Below the pieces are notes generated by a model. That model was not told where the DNA came from. It saw nothing but the letters and a program-made list of their open reading frames with translations, and made no database searches. The translations under genes and the position numbers were made by a program. DNA of 64,000 nt from Bradyrhizobium japonicum USDA 6 (lineage in GTDB: Bacteria; Pseudomonadota; Alphaproteobacteria; Rhizobiales; Xanthobacteraceae): NCBI RefSeq assembly GCF_000284375.1, contig NC_017249.1, forward strand, positions 5,310,001 through 5,374,000, given 5' to 3'. Shown here in pieces: positions 9,046 through 18,433 of the stretch (positions are counted from its first letter, which is position 1; every line of letters starts with the position of its first letter).

Positions 9046-10452
9046 TCAACCTTGCGCGGCAATCATGGTGTTGAGCGCTTTAACGCTCGGCGCAAACAGC
9101 ACTGCGACGCCCTTGTAGCGGATAAATTGCTTCATCTGGAACGTCACGGAGGCGTCCCCCGCGAGCGGAACCTCGAACCGGGTCTCGGCCTTTGGGTCTG
9201 CCCGGTTTCCGGTCAAGGCATCCTGCGCGTTGGCTCCGTTCGGAAGGCGCATGTAGGCGTCGGCAAAGTCCGTCTGATGCATCCATCGCAGGATGGTATA
9301 GAATTGCTCGTTGATCCTGGCGAAGTAGAAGAGCCCTACGATGCCGCGGTCCCTGCCGTCGTCCTCCGTGCCCTCCAGATGAGGACCGTAGGAAAATCCG
9401 CGGCGTATCACGCGCGGCGGCCCCTTGGGGAAACGAATCTGATTGGCGAATTTCAGCGGCTGATCGCGGCAATTGACAATTCGAATGTGAGCGCCGAGCG
9501 GGCATTTGACGCCGTTTGGATCGTCGCCATAGCCGAACGCATCGTTCAATTGCGGGGTCGACGGTGGCGCATCCGGAAAACGCGACAGCGGCGACCCGTG
9601 TCGCCAGCGCCCCATCATCTTGGCCGCGATCCATTCCTCGGCCAGTTCCGGGCCGACATGCGGCACCGCCTGCGGCGCATTCGCCTTCAGGAATGTGTTG
9701 AAGGCCGCGACGTCCTGATAAAGCCACGACAGGCCGACGAATGATCCATCGCGCGCGAAGTCCTGCCATGGACCTGGCTTGAACGGTGAAGTGGGAAAAT
9801 CGCTGTTCGGATAGCCGACGACGATCTCGCGGCAATCGACGGCGTCGGAAGCCCTGCCAGCCGGCGCATCCTGCCAGTTAACGTTCGGCGCAGTGATGCC
9901 GTCACGGTAACCAAAATGCAGGCGGCCGTCGGCTGGTCGACAGCCGGCCAGCGCACCGTCGTCCCAACTGTCGAGTGACAATTCCCGAACGCCGGAGCCT
10001 GTCGCCGACTGCCGGATTTGCCCGAGGCAATCGGCCTTTTGCGCGGGCGTGTCGAACCCGATGTGGATGGCGAGATCGATATCGCTCGACTTGAACTTGC
10101 CGTCCCACCATCCGGCCGGAGCGCTGGCGTCGAAGAAACCAAGCTGTGTCGCAATGCCGCCGTCCGGTGCCTGCGTCGGGTCCACGAAAGCCGCCTCGAA
10201 CTCCCGACGGCCCTGCGCGACGTCGAGATTGGCGCGCCCTGACAACAACGTCGCGATGCCGTTCCAACTGAACATGAAGTGGAACGCCGGACCATCGGGG
10301 TCAGGGCCCGCGCCCACCGCTGCCCGCGGTATCCATTGCTGCAAGAAGGATTTGGCACGGCCGGCGTCGTCAAACTTGAACAACAGAACCGCGAGGAGCG
10401 GCTTGGCCGAGCTTCGAGCGACGATCGCCTGCAAATTGCCGAGATCCACCAT
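9046..10452 (-). CDS. DyP-type heme peroxidase
   Basis: The 468-residue protein carries the DyP signature GYRDG with the distal aspartate at D184, the proximal heme histidine in CPLGAHIRIVNCRD (H322), and RRGFSYG further on. These mark a dye-decolorizing peroxidase, which uses H2O2 to oxidise phenolic or aromatic substrates. There is no obvious signal peptide or Tat motif, so it may be cytoplasmic. The length is at the upper end of the family. It lies 81 bases downstream of a small unknown gene and 750 bases downstream of a copper amine oxidase that makes H2O2, so the peroxide could be its co-substrate (inference). Confidence 0.92.
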   Translation of the reverse strand: MVDLGNLQAIVARSSAKPLLAVLLFKFDDAGRAKSFLQQWIPRAAVGAGPDPDGPAFHFMFSWNGIATLLSGRANLDVAQGRREFEAAFVDPTQAPDGGIATQLGFFDASAPAGWWDGKFKSSDIDLAIHIGFDTPAQKADCLGQIRQSATGSGVRELSLDSWDDGALAGCRPADGRLHFGYRDGITAPNVNWQDAPAGRASDAVDCREIVVGYPNSDFPTSPFKPGPWQDFARDGSFVGLSWLYQDVAAFNTFLKANAPQAVPHVGPELAEEWIAAKMMGRWRHGSPLSRFPDAPPSTPQLNDAFGYGDDPNGVKCPLGAHIRIVNCRDQPLKFANQIRFPKGPPRVIRRGFSYGPHLEGTEDDGRDRGIVGLFYFARINEQFYTILRWMHQTDFADAYMRLPNGANAQDALTGNRADPKAETRFEVPLAGDASVTFQMKQFIRYKGVAVLFAPSVKALNTMIAAQG

Positions 10453-10533
10453 GGCGCCTGCCCTGCAATAACGGTCAGCCGATAGGCAGCCTCGAAGCTG
10501 CCCTATCTCGAAAGCGCAAATCCGCTCAGAAAG

Positions 10534-10992
10534 CTATTTCCCGAGTTTTGCCAGAATGTCTGCGACAGTCATGCCGTCGTAAGCCGAGAACAGCCAGCCG
10601 GACGGGTTGCCGCCGATGTCGGTCGAGCCGTCGGTCGCCGTGCCCAGCGAACGTGCGTTGTGGTTCTTCGAGAATTCGAAGAACGCATTGGGATCGTTGA
10701 TGTCCAGGCCAGACGTATCTGCCAGGGAAAATATCGCGGCAAATATCGGCGTGAGCGCTCTTCGGAAAAACTCCGTGTATTCCTGGTGCGTTCCCTCATA
10801 TTCGGTGATGACCTGGATGTACTTGTCGTCGATGACGACGACGCGCGCGAAATGAACGATCCTGGACTGTTTCAACGCCGCAGCGATGGCGGGCTGAACC
10901 TTTTCGGTGAAGCTGGCCTCGAGATTCCGCAGCTTTGCCAGGGTCTCGGCGTCCTGCTTGATCGGCAGCGTGAGATTGAGCGCGTGGGTCAT
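10534..10992 (-). CDS. Hypothetical protein, 152 residues
   Basis: The start is fixed by AGGAGA six bases before the ATG; an open frame continues upstream but lacks a ribosome site. The protein is soluble, without signal peptide, and has a pattern of alternating helices and strands (ARVVVIDDKYIQVITEYEG) that suggests an alpha/beta sandwich such as a dimeric ferredoxin-like fold. I do not recognise the family. It is 81 bases upstream of the DyP peroxidase gene on the same strand and is probably co-transcribed with it, so a role in peroxidase function or substrate handling is possible. Confidence 0.75.
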   Translation of the reverse strand: MTHALNLTLPIKQDAETLAKLRNLEASFTEKVQPAIAAALKQSRIVHFARVVVIDDKYIQVITEYEGTHQEYTEFFRRALTPIFAAIFSLADTSGLDINDPNAFFEFSKNHNARSLGTATDGSTDIGGNPSGWLFSAYDGMTVADILAKLGK

Positions 10993-11197
10993 GGGAAATC
11001 TCCTAAAAAAATACAACTTTAGGATGATATCACTCCCGAAAGGAATTGGAAGCGATCTTTCGACCTGCGGCCAGCCGTCGCGCCGCGGGCCCTTCGAAAG
11101 TGGCAGCAATACTCCCCTGACAATTCGACCGCGAACGCATGCGACCTGCGAACCAGCGCGGGTCGGCCTGCTGCGAACGTTGAGCCGCGCGACGAGC

Positions 11198-13198
11198 CTA
11201 AGCTTTGCCGGCGTGGCAGCACGCGCCGGCGGCAGCATCCGTCGGGTCGCCCGCCAGCACGCTGCGGCTGTTGCGCTCCGGCGGAATGTCGCCGGCGGCA
11301 TTGGCCGAAAAGAATCCGGTCGGCTTCAGCATGAAGCCGGCATATTCGACCGGCATGATCGGAAAATCTTCGGGCTTGCAGACATGGGTGTGGCCGAAGG
11401 AGTGCCACACCACGAGATCTGTGTTCTCGATGTTGCGGTTCTGCGCGGCGTAGCGCGGCAGACCGTCGCCGCCGGCATGGACATTGGGATAATCGCCGCT
11501 GGCGTATTTCTCGTCCTTGTCGAACGCCGTGACCCAGACGTGCTTCGTCGCAAAGCCGCCGCGCTTGCGCACGTAGCTGCCTTCCTGCGCCAGCATCAGC
11601 GGGCTTGGATTGACCACGAGCTTGTAAGCCGGCGCGTTGCCGACGGAGTTGGTCTCGTTGGGATTGCTGATCTTCCAGAACCGGCCGGTCTCGCCGTTCG
11701 CAATGGCAGCCGCATCACGCTCGCGCGACAGCACGCGCGTGGTGGTGTCGAAGGCATTGCCGTGCGGATTGTCCGCGCCCCAGGGCCGCGGCACGAACTC
11801 GTGCTCGGTGACGGTATTGCCGCCGCCGTCGAGATCCATGTGCAGGCGCACGTTGAAGAAATGCTGGTGCGTCGGCCCGCCCAGATTGTCGTCGACCATC
11901 CCGCCCCATTTGTATTTTTCGCCTGATGGCACAGCGGCGGTCTGGATGATGCCGGTGAGTTTGGTCTCGAGCTGGATCGTGCCGTCCTGGTACAGGTGCC
12001 AGTAGAAGCCGTAGTCGTAATTGCCGACGGTGGCGAAGAACGAGATGACAAGCCGTCGGGATCTGCGGACCTCGAACAGGCCGTTGCGGAATTCGTAGTG
12101 TTTCCAGGCAATTCCGTAATCTTCTTCATGCATGCAGATGGCGTTCTGCATGACGAAGGGCTCGCCCTTGTTGTCGGCGGCCGGCACGTCGAAATAATGA
12201 ATGTTGCCGAGGCAGTCGCAGCCGAGCTCGAGCGCGTTGGCGAGCATGCCGAGCCCGTATTCGCCGGCATCGAACGCCGACTTCCAGAAGTGGTTCTCAG
12301 TCGGATCGGCATAGGGCACCACCATCTCGGTGACGCTGGCGCGATGGATCAGCGAGCGCTTGCGCGCACCGTCCCGGTAGGCGAGCTGATGCAGCACCAG
12401 CCCTTCGCGCGGCGTGAAGCCGACGCGAAAACTCCATTTCTGCCAATCGACCTGCCAGCCATCGACCTTGAAGCTCGCGCCCTCCGGCTGCTCGATATGC
12501 AGCGGCTTGATGTCGGTGCGCGGGTTCTTGACCTCGTGTGCGCCGTAGTTTCGCTTCTTGCGCGGGATCGGCACGATCGGGTCTGCGTCCGTGAGATCGA
12601 TGACCTTGCCGGCGATCAGGTCGACGACGGCGACCACGCCTTCGATCGGATGGGCATAGCCGTTGTCCTGCAGATGCTCGCGGAAAAAGCTGACGGCGCG
12701 CACGATGCGCGCGCCGCGCTCGTACTCGAAATCGAAGAAGCCCGAGGAGAACGGGTCGACCTGGACCAGCTCGATATCCTTGTCGGTTAGCCCGCGCCGG
12801 ACCATCGCCGCGCGCCAGCCGGGGTCGGCCTTTACCACGGCCTCACACTTGAAGAACTCTTCGAGCATCACCGGCGGCTGCCCGTAGGGCGCCTCGCGGT
12901 TCGGAATGACCTTGCGCGCGACGATCTCGTTTCGGCCGAGATCGACGATGTGCTCGATCGCCTCGCCCGTGGTGATGTCCAGCGTGAGCGCGAAGGCGCG
13001 GCGCCCTGCTCCGCCAGCGGCCAGTTCCTGCTTGGTCGGCTCCTCCAGCCGGACCGTCGGAAAGCGGCAGTTTTCGGGCGAGGTCGCGGCGGCACGAACC
13101 AGCGTGCAGGCGGCCGTGATCTCTTCGGCCGTCAGCGCATCGAGCGGATGAGGTGCGGCCGCTTGAATCGGTGATTTGGTTTTGACGGTATCGAGCAT
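11198..13198 (-). CDS. tynA: Copper-containing primary amine oxidase
   Basis: The 666-residue enzyme oxidises primary amines to aldehydes, releasing ammonia and H2O2. The topaquinone precursor tyrosine is in the motif TVGNYDYG (Y394), the catalytic base aspartate is D310 in SAFDAGEYGLG, and copper ligands are in THQHFF (H444, H446) with the third histidine in HSFGHTHV. D2/D3 domains precede the C-terminal catalytic sandwich. No signal peptide is visible, unlike E. coli TynA, so it is more like cytoplasmic histamine or phenylethylamine oxidases of Arthrobacter. It follows a NylB-like serine hydrolase by 15 bases and is divergent from an AraC regulator, which suggests an inducible amide/amine pathway. 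The gene symbol follows the family; the substrate is not known. Confidence 0.95.
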   Translation of the reverse strand: MLDTVKTKSPIQAAAPHPLDALTAEEITAACTLVRAAATSPENCRFPTVRLEEPTKQELAAGGAGRRAFALTLDITTGEAIEHIVDLGRNEIVARKVIPNREAPYGQPPVMLEEFFKCEAVVKADPGWRAAMVRRGLTDKDIELVQVDPFSSGFFDFEYERGARIVRAVSFFREHLQDNGYAHPIEGVVAVVDLIAGKVIDLTDADPIVPIPRKKRNYGAHEVKNPRTDIKPLHIEQPEGASFKVDGWQVDWQKWSFRVGFTPREGLVLHQLAYRDGARKRSLIHRASVTEMVVPYADPTENHFWKSAFDAGEYGLGMLANALELGCDCLGNIHYFDVPAADNKGEPFVMQNAICMHEEDYGIAWKHYEFRNGLFEVRRSRRLVISFFATVGNYDYGFYWHLYQDGTIQLETKLTGIIQTAAVPSGEKYKWGGMVDDNLGGPTHQHFFNVRLHMDLDGGGNTVTEHEFVPRPWGADNPHGNAFDTTTRVLSRERDAAAIANGETGRFWKISNPNETNSVGNAPAYKLVVNPSPLMLAQEGSYVRKRGGFATKHVWVTAFDKDEKYASGDYPNVHAGGDGLPRYAAQNRNIENTDLVVWHSFGHTHVCKPEDFPIMPVEYAGFMLKPTGFFSANAAGDIPPERNSRSVLAGDPTDAAAGACCHAGKA

Positions 13199-13213
13199 GA
13201 TGATGACCAGAAA

Positions 13214-14410
13214 TCAGCGTGGGGCAAGATGCGCGGTGATGGCGCGGAAGGCGGCGAGCCAGCGGTGGTCGAGCGGAACGTCCATCGCCTTCGGCTGCGT
13301 CGCGAGCTTGACGATGACGGTGTCGGTGGCTGCGTCGATATAGAGCCACTGGCCGTGGATGCCGATCCCGGCCAGATCGTTCCGCGAGGGATCGATCGTG
13401 TACCATTTGCTGCGGTAGCGGGCGCCCGGGAAGATGTCGGCGAGGTCGCCATCGGCCCAGGCGGTGGGATCGCCGTTCTCGTGGATGTCGTCGATCCACC
13501 AGCCCGGCACCACCTGCCGGCCCTCGACCACGCCGCGGTTACGGATCATTTCGCCGAAGCGCAGCAGATCGCGTGCGGTGACGGAAAGGCCGCCGGCGAT
13601 GCGGCCCATGCCGTGGCTGTCGAGCGTGAGGGAGCCATCCTCCTCGGCGCCCATCGGCTGCCAGAGATAGTCGGAGAGGATGCGATGGTAGGGCATGCCG
13701 CAGGCGCGCTCATAGACCCAGCCGAGCACTTCCGTATTGGTCGAGACGTAGTGGAACACCTTGCCGTGCGGCTTTCCTGTGCCGCGCAGCGTGGCGAGAT
13801 AGGCGCGCTGATGGCCGGGCTCGACGCCGGGCGGCGGCACGTCCCAGCCCGAGGAGAAACGATAGCGTGCGACGTCGCCGGCGGGGTCCTCGTAATCCTC
13901 CTCGAACTTGATGGCGACGGCCATGTCGAGCACGTTGCGGACGGTGCAGCTGCCATAGACCGAGCTCTCCAGCTCCGGCACGTAGCGCACCACCCTCGCC
14001 TCGGGATCGAGCAGGCCGCGCGCGGCCAGCACGCCGCCGAGCGTGCCGGCGATCGATTTGCTGATGGAGCAGATCAGATGCGGCGTGGTCGCGCTCATGC
14101 CGTCGCCGTACCATTCGTGGATCAGCGTGCCCCGGTGCATGATCAGCAGCGCATCGCCGAAGGTTTCGCGCAACGTGGCCTCGACCGTGGTCGGCTTGCC
14201 GTCCGGCGCGGTGAAGCTGAGCTTTTGCAGCTCGCGCGGCGCGCTTGCCATCGGTGTGGGATGCGCGGAGCGACGAACTTCGGCGGTCGGCAGCACTTCG
14301 CGGGTGTGAGTGAAACCCCAGCGGATGGCGGGAAAGCTGCGCCAATTGGCACGGGTCACTTGGGCCTCGGGCGCAGGCGGGCTGCCGCGCATGATGTCCG
14401 TCGGTCGCAT
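13214..14410 (-). CDS. Serine hydrolase of the beta-lactamase class C / NylB family
   Basis: The 398-residue protein has the S-x-x-K catalytic motif (SISK, S115 and K118) and a second motif region HYVSTNTEVLGW where the general-base tyrosine lies. These features are typical of the penicillin-binding-protein-like family that contains 6-aminohexanoate-dimer hydrolase (NylB) and EstB esterases. I chose the ATG with GGAGG six bases upstream, 24 codons inside the longest frame. No signal peptide is seen. It sits 15 bases upstream of the amine oxidase, so it may free an amine from an amide or ester which TynA then oxidises. Confidence 0.87.
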   Translation of the reverse strand: MRPTDIMRGSPPAPEAQVTRANWRSFPAIRWGFTHTREVLPTAEVRRSAHPTPMASAPRELQKLSFTAPDGKPTTVEATLRETFGDALLIMHRGTLIHEWYGDGMSATTPHLICSISKSIAGTLGGVLAARGLLDPEARVVRYVPELESSVYGSCTVRNVLDMAVAIKFEEDYEDPAGDVARYRFSSGWDVPPPGVEPGHQRAYLATLRGTGKPHGKVFHYVSTNTEVLGWVYERACGMPYHRILSDYLWQPMGAEEDGSLTLDSHGMGRIAGGLSVTARDLLRFGEMIRNRGVVEGRQVVPGWWIDDIHENGDPTAWADGDLADIFPGARYRSKWYTIDPSRNDLAGIGIHGQWLYIDAATDTVIVKLATQPKAMDVPLDHRWLAAFRAITAHLAPR

Positions 14411-14588
14411 CTCGATCCTCCGCAAGGCGATCCCGACTGCGATGTCGGAACGGCAAGGGAGAAGACTGCACACAGGCCGCATCGGGCGTTATCGAGATCC
14501 GGCAATATTTTGCTGGACAGCGGCCATGGCCGTGCCAGTCTGGCGTGGTTCTTGCTGGCTCTGGGCTACTAAATTTCGACGTGATGTC
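14411..14588. promoter_or_regulatory. Divergent promoter region between araC-type gene and hydrolase-tynA operon
   Basis: The 178-base gap drives the AraC gene to the right and the hydrolase-amine oxidase operon to the left. It contains a 12-bp palindrome CGGCCATGGCCG (14521-14532) and an AT-richer patch (GGCAATATTTTGC) just before it. Binding of the AraC protein here is likely by context only. Confidence 0.4.
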
Positions 14589-15578
14589 ATGGCCTTAAGC
14601 GCAACTCTTCTGACTCCGGACTCGGCTGCAAGCCTGTTTCAGGCGCGCAGTGCCGACGTCGACGAGCATTGCGCCGCGCTCGGTCGCTGGCGCTTGAGCT
14701 ACGACCAGATCAGCGCCGGCGCCTTCAGGGGCAGCTTCACCCAGCTGTCCCTGCCCCGGCTCGAAGTGTTCCGCGAGATCACCAGCCAGCAGGTCCGCCA
14801 ATACGGCCAGCTCGGGGCCGACAGTTTTGGTATCGGCCTGCCCTGGGACGGCGACGGCGAAGTCAATTGCAACGGGGCCAGTGTTGCAGGCTCCCAGGTC
14901 ATCGCCAGCATCGATGCCGAGATCGACATGTGTACGCCGAAGGCCTTCGAGCTGCGCGGTGTCGTCGCCAGCACGATGCTGATCGCTGAGCTTGCTGCCC
15001 GGCTCGATATCGAGCTGCCGCGCGCCGTCTGGCACCAGTTGCGGGTGATCGAGATGGCGGCGGCGCCGGTCGCGCGGCTGCGCGCCCACCTCGCCGCCAT
15101 TCACGAGACCATCACGGCCGCACCCGAACGGTTCGACGATCCGGCCGCGCGGCAGACGCTGGAGGACGCCCTCCTCGTCGAGATCATGGACATGCTGCCG
15201 ACGGCCCAGCCCAGCGATCCCGGCCGCAGCGCCACGGCGCGCAAGCGCACGGTGGATCGCGCCCGCGAGCTGATGCATGGCAGCGGCGATCGCTCGCTGT
15301 CGCTGCTGGAGGTCTGCAAGGCGGTCGGCGCGAGCCCGCGCAAGCTCGGCTATTGCTTTCAGGAGGTCGTGGGCACGAGCCCGATGCACTATTGGCGCGC
15401 GATGCGGCTGAACCGAGCGCGCCGGGATCTGAAGCGCGCCGGCGGCGCCGAGACGTCGATCTACGACGTCGCCGTGCAACACGGCTTCTGGCACTTCAGC
15501 CAGTTCTCGCTCGACTACAAGCGCCACTTCTCCGAGCTCCCCTCGGAGACGCTGCGGCGCGCCAGGCTTGCCGCCTGA
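14589..15578 (+). CDS. AraC family transcriptional regulator
   Basis: The 329-residue protein has a C-terminal double helix-turn-helix AraC domain (about residues 220-325, with LSLLEVCKAVGASPRKLGYCF and SIYDVAVQHGFWHFSQFS) and a variable N-terminal sensing domain. The overall pattern, including the C-terminal GFWHFSQFS element, resembles EutR-like regulators. The ATG was chosen because upstream extension covers the divergent promoter. Placed head-to-head with the hydrolase-tynA operon, it most likely activates that operon in response to an amine or its amide. Confidence 0.88.
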   Translation: MALSATLLTPDSAASLFQARSADVDEHCAALGRWRLSYDQISAGAFRGSFTQLSLPRLEVFREITSQQVRQYGQLGADSFGIGLPWDGDGEVNCNGASVAGSQVIASIDAEIDMCTPKAFELRGVVASTMLIAELAARLDIELPRAVWHQLRVIEMAAAPVARLRAHLAAIHETITAAPERFDDPAARQTLEDALLVEIMDMLPTAQPSDPGRSATARKRTVDRARELMHGSGDRSLSLLEVCKAVGASPRKLGYCFQEVVGTSPMHYWRAMRLNRARRDLKRAGGAETSIYDVAVQHGFWHFSQFSLDYKRHFSELPSETLRRARLAA

Positions 15579-15591
15579 CGCGCGTGCTGCC

Positions 15592-16365
15592 TTACCAAGT
15601 CGGCAAATACGTACCCTTGAAGCGCGTCTCAAGAAACGCCTTCACCTTGTCGGAGTGATAGACCTCGATCAGCTGCTTCACCCACGGCTTGTCCTTGTCT
15701 TCCTCGCGGACGGCGAGGATGTTGACCCAGGGACCATCGGGGTTCTCGCGCGCGATCGCATCGGTCGCCGGACTGAGGCCGGCCTGCACGGCGTAATTGT
15801 TGTTGATCGAGACGACGTCGACGTCCTGCAGCGCGCGCGGAAGCTGGGCGGCATCGAGCTCGACGAAGCGGAGCTTCTTCGGGTTGTCGGTGATATCAGC
15901 GACGGTCGAGGAGACGTTGTTCGGGTCCTTCAGCTTGATCACGCCATGCAGGGCCAGGATCATCAGGCCGCGGGCGCCGTTCGAGGGATCGTTGGCAATC
16001 GCAACGCGGGCGCCTTCCGGCAAATCGGCGAGCTTCTTGTATTTCTCCGAATAGACGCCCTGCGGCGACCCGATCGTGTTCGCGACCTTGACGATCTTCC
16101 AGCCGGTCTTGGAGATCTGGTTCTTCAAATACGGCTCGTGCTGGAACGAGTTCGCCTCGAGATCCCTGAGCGCCAGTGCCTGGTTCGGAATGACGTAGTC
16201 GGTGAACTCGACCACCTTGATGTCGAGGCCGCGCTCGGCGCCGACCTTCTTCACCACGTCCAGGATCTCTGCATGGGGGCCGGCGGTGACGCCGACGCGG
16301 ATGGTTTCAGCTTGAGCGGTGGTCGCAAGCAAGGCTGCAGCCGCAAGGGTTGCGAGAAAACGCAT
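15592..16365 (-). CDS. metQ: D-methionine ABC transporter substrate-binding protein MetQ
   Basis: The 257-residue NlpA/MetQ-family protein has a Sec signal peptide ending TTAQA-E and the family features ANSFQHEPYL and SNGARGLMILALHG. It binds L- or D-methionine for import through MetNI. Unlike E. coli MetQ there is no lipobox cysteine after the signal, so it appears to be a soluble periplasmic form. It is the last gene of metN-metI-metQ, 28 bases after metI, and converges on the AraC gene with only 13 bases between the two stops. Confidence 0.93.
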   Translation of the reverse strand: MRFLATLAAAALLATTAQAETIRVGVTAGPHAEILDVVKKVGAERGLDIKVVEFTDYVIPNQALALRDLEANSFQHEPYLKNQISKTGWKIVKVANTIGSPQGVYSEKYKKLADLPEGARVAIANDPSNGARGLMILALHGVIKLKDPNNVSSTVADITDNPKKLRFVELDAAQLPRALQDVDVVSINNNYAVQAGLSPATDAIARENPDGPWVNILAVREEDKDKPWVKQLIEVYHSDKVKAFLETRFKGTYLPTW

Positions 16366-16393
16366 TGAAGTCTCCAGTTTCAGGGAATGTGGT

Positions 16394-17059
16394 TCAGCGC
16401 TGCCGCAGCCGGCGGTTGACCCGGCGCGCCAGATAATCGCCCGCGCTCTGCACGAGCTGCACCAGCGCGATCAGAACGACCACGACGGCCAGCATCATCT
16501 CCGGCATGAAGCGCTGATAGCCGTAGCGGATGCCGAGATCGCCGAGCCCGCCGCCGCCGACGGCGCCGACCATGGCGGAGTAGCCGAGCAGGCTGACCAC
16601 GGCGAGCGTCAGCGCCAGCAGCAGTCCCGGCAGCGCCTCGGGGATCAGCACCTTGAGCACGATCTGGATCGGCGAGGCCCCGAACGAGGACGCGGTCTCG
16701 ATCAGGCCGCCATCGACCTCGCGGATCGCGGCCTCGACAAGGCGCGCGATGAACGGCGCCGATGCGATGGTCAGCGGCACGATCGCCGCGGTCGACCCGA
16801 TCGAGGTGCCGGCGACGAAACGCGTGAACGGGATGATGGCGACGACCAGGATGATGAAGGGCGTGGAGCGCGTCGCATTGACCACCATGCCGAGCACGCG
16901 ATTGACGGCGGGGGCCGCGAATAGCTCCCCTTTCCGGCTGGTCGCGAGAAAGACGCCGAGCGGCAGGCCGAAGGCGGTGCCGAGCAGCGCCGCGATTCCG
17001 ACCATGTACAGGCTTTCGCCGGTCGCCTGGATGATCAGGTTGATGAGTTCAGGCGACAT
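16394..17059 (-). CDS. metI: Methionine ABC transporter permease MetI
   Basis: The 221-residue inner-membrane protein has five hydrophobic segments and the ABC-permease EAA-like loop (EVDGGLIETASSFGASPIQIVLKV around residue 140). It forms the methionine channel with MetN. Its start overlaps the end of metN by 11 bases, which is usual in this operon. Length and hydropathy match MetI of other proteobacteria closely. Confidence 0.94.
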   Translation of the reverse strand: MSPELINLIIQATGESLYMVGIAALLGTAFGLPLGVFLATSRKGELFAAPAVNRVLGMVVNATRSTPFIILVVAIIPFTRFVAGTSIGSTAAIVPLTIASAPFIARLVEAAIREVDGGLIETASSFGASPIQIVLKVLIPEALPGLLLALTLAVVSLLGYSAMVGAVGGGGLGDLGIRYGYQRFMPEMMLAVVVVLIALVQLVQSAGDYLARRVNRRLRQR

Positions 17060-18206
17060 AGCCGAGACGCTCCGCCGAGAGTTGATATTGAGAGAGCCAG
17101 TTGAGCGTCCGCGTCACCGCGTCCTCTTCGCCAGGCATGCCGAGAGGAATACCGAGGGTCAGCGAGCCCACATGCTGGCCGCCGATCTCGTCGATACGCG
17201 CCGACAGCAGCGCCACGTCGAGGCCCAGCTCGCGGGCGAGCCGCGCCACCAGCGTGTCGCCGGCCCCTGCCCCGCGCACCTGGACGCGGATCACGGCCTG
17301 CCCGCCCGCGGACGGCTCCGCCATGATCCGACTCGCAAGCGACACCGGCAGGCTGTCGCCGATGACCTCGGCGAGGAAGGACTGCGTGATCGGATGCTTG
17401 GGATGGGTGAAGATGTCGGCGACATGGCCGCTCTCGACGACGTGGCCGGCGTCGAGCACCACCACTTCCTTGGCGAGCTGGCGCACCACGGACATTTCGT
17501 GGGTGATCAGCACGATGGTCACGCCCAGCTCGCGGTTGATGTTCGCAAGCAGGTCGAGGATCGCGCGCGTGGTCTGCGGGTCGAGCGCCGAGGTCGCCTC
17601 GTCCGACAGCAGCACGCTCGGCCGGGTCGCCAGCGCACGGGCAATGCCGACGCGCTGCTTCTGGCCGCCCGAGAGTTCGGAAGGATAGCGGTCGTGCTTG
17701 TCGGCGATGCCGACCAGCGCCAGCAGCTCGGCGACGCGGGCCTTGATGTCGGCCTTGGCCCAGCCGGCGATCTCCAGCGGCAGCGCGATGTTGTCGGCGG
17801 CCGTGCGCGACGACAGCAGGTTGAAATGCTGGAAGATCATCCCGATCGAGCGCTGTGCCAGCCGCAATTCGCGGCCTGCCAGCGCCGAGATATCGCTGCT
17901 ATCGACGATCACGCGGCCCGTGGTCGGCTTCTCCAGCCCGTTGATCAGCCGGACCAGGCTCGACTTGCCGGCGCCGGAGCGGCCGATGACGCCGGTGATC
18001 GAGCCGCGCGCAATCGCGAAGTCGATGTCTTGCAGCGCGTTGACGCCGGGCTTGCCGCGATAGGGCGGATAGATCTTCGAGATGCCCTCGAAACGGACCA
18101 TCGCGTCAGCGTTCCGGGCGGCAGGTGAAATCGCTTCAAGCGTTTCGATCTTCTGTCCGATGGCGAGCGATTGGTGGGCGTTCATGGAGGCGGCCTTCAT
18201 GCACAA
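17049..18206 (-). CDS. metN: Methionine ABC transporter ATP-binding protein MetN
   Basis: The ATPase of the methionine importer. Walker A is GRSGAGKSSLV, the signature is LSGGQKQRVGIARAL, Walker B is VLLSDEATSALD, and a C-terminal NIL regulatory domain (about residues 300-385) follows, which in the family binds methionine and inhibits transport. The start is uncertain: ATG codons at 18206, 18200 and 18185 are all in frame, and the best ribosome site (AGGAA) serves the 18200 or 18206 codon. That site lies inside a hairpin, so translation may be controlled. It is 227 bases downstream of a DASS transporter gene and has its own leader. Confidence 0.93.
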   Translation of the reverse strand: MCMKAASMNAHQSLAIGQKIETLEAISPAARNADAMVRFEGISKIYPPYRGKPGVNALQDIDFAIARGSITGVIGRSGAGKSSLVRLINGLEKPTTGRVIVDSSDISALAGRELRLAQRSIGMIFQHFNLLSSRTAADNIALPLEIAGWAKADIKARVAELLALVGIADKHDRYPSELSGGQKQRVGIARALATRPSVLLSDEATSALDPQTTRAILDLLANINRELGVTIVLITHEMSVVRQLAKEVVVLDAGHVVESGHVADIFTHPKHPITQSFLAEVIGDSLPVSLASRIMAEPSAGGQAVIRVQVRGAGAGDTLVARLARELGLDVALLSARIDEIGGQHVGSLTLGIPLGMPGEEDAVTRTLNWLSQYQLSAERLGYVA

Positions 18207-18208
18207 CA

Positions 18209-18257
18209 GTTCCTGCTGCCCTCTGGGGCATCCGGGAACCGGGTCGCGTCAAGCGAC
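18209..18257 (-). promoter_or_regulatory. Two-hairpin leader of metN covering the ribosome-binding site
   Basis: On the transcript two stem-loops follow each other just before the metN start: GTCGC-TTGAC-GCGAC (18257-18243), then GTTCC ... GCCC-CAGA-GGGC ... GGAAC (18239-18209). The last arm contains the AGGAA ribosome site, so the second hairpin would hide it. This looks like a translational control element in a methionine gene, but it does not match any SAM riboswitch class I can recognise by eye. Confidence 0.4.
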
Positions 18258-18433
18258 GGAGAGTGAAATTGCCGTGAGGGTTCGGTTGGAACACGCTGCA
18301 CTGCAGCACGCACCATCGCCTTTTCAGGTCTTCCTTGCAATGTCAGATATTTGCGGGGAGTTGGACGAAGTTTTCCCAATCCCACCCCGGCGAAGAAAAT
18401 TCGTCTGCCGGGGGTATGAGCTTCCGGCTCCGC

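Noticed and set aside
18198..18320. SAM-II riboswitch upstream of metN
   Set aside because: The conserved SAM-II core sequence and pseudoknot pattern are not seen; only simple hairpins are present.
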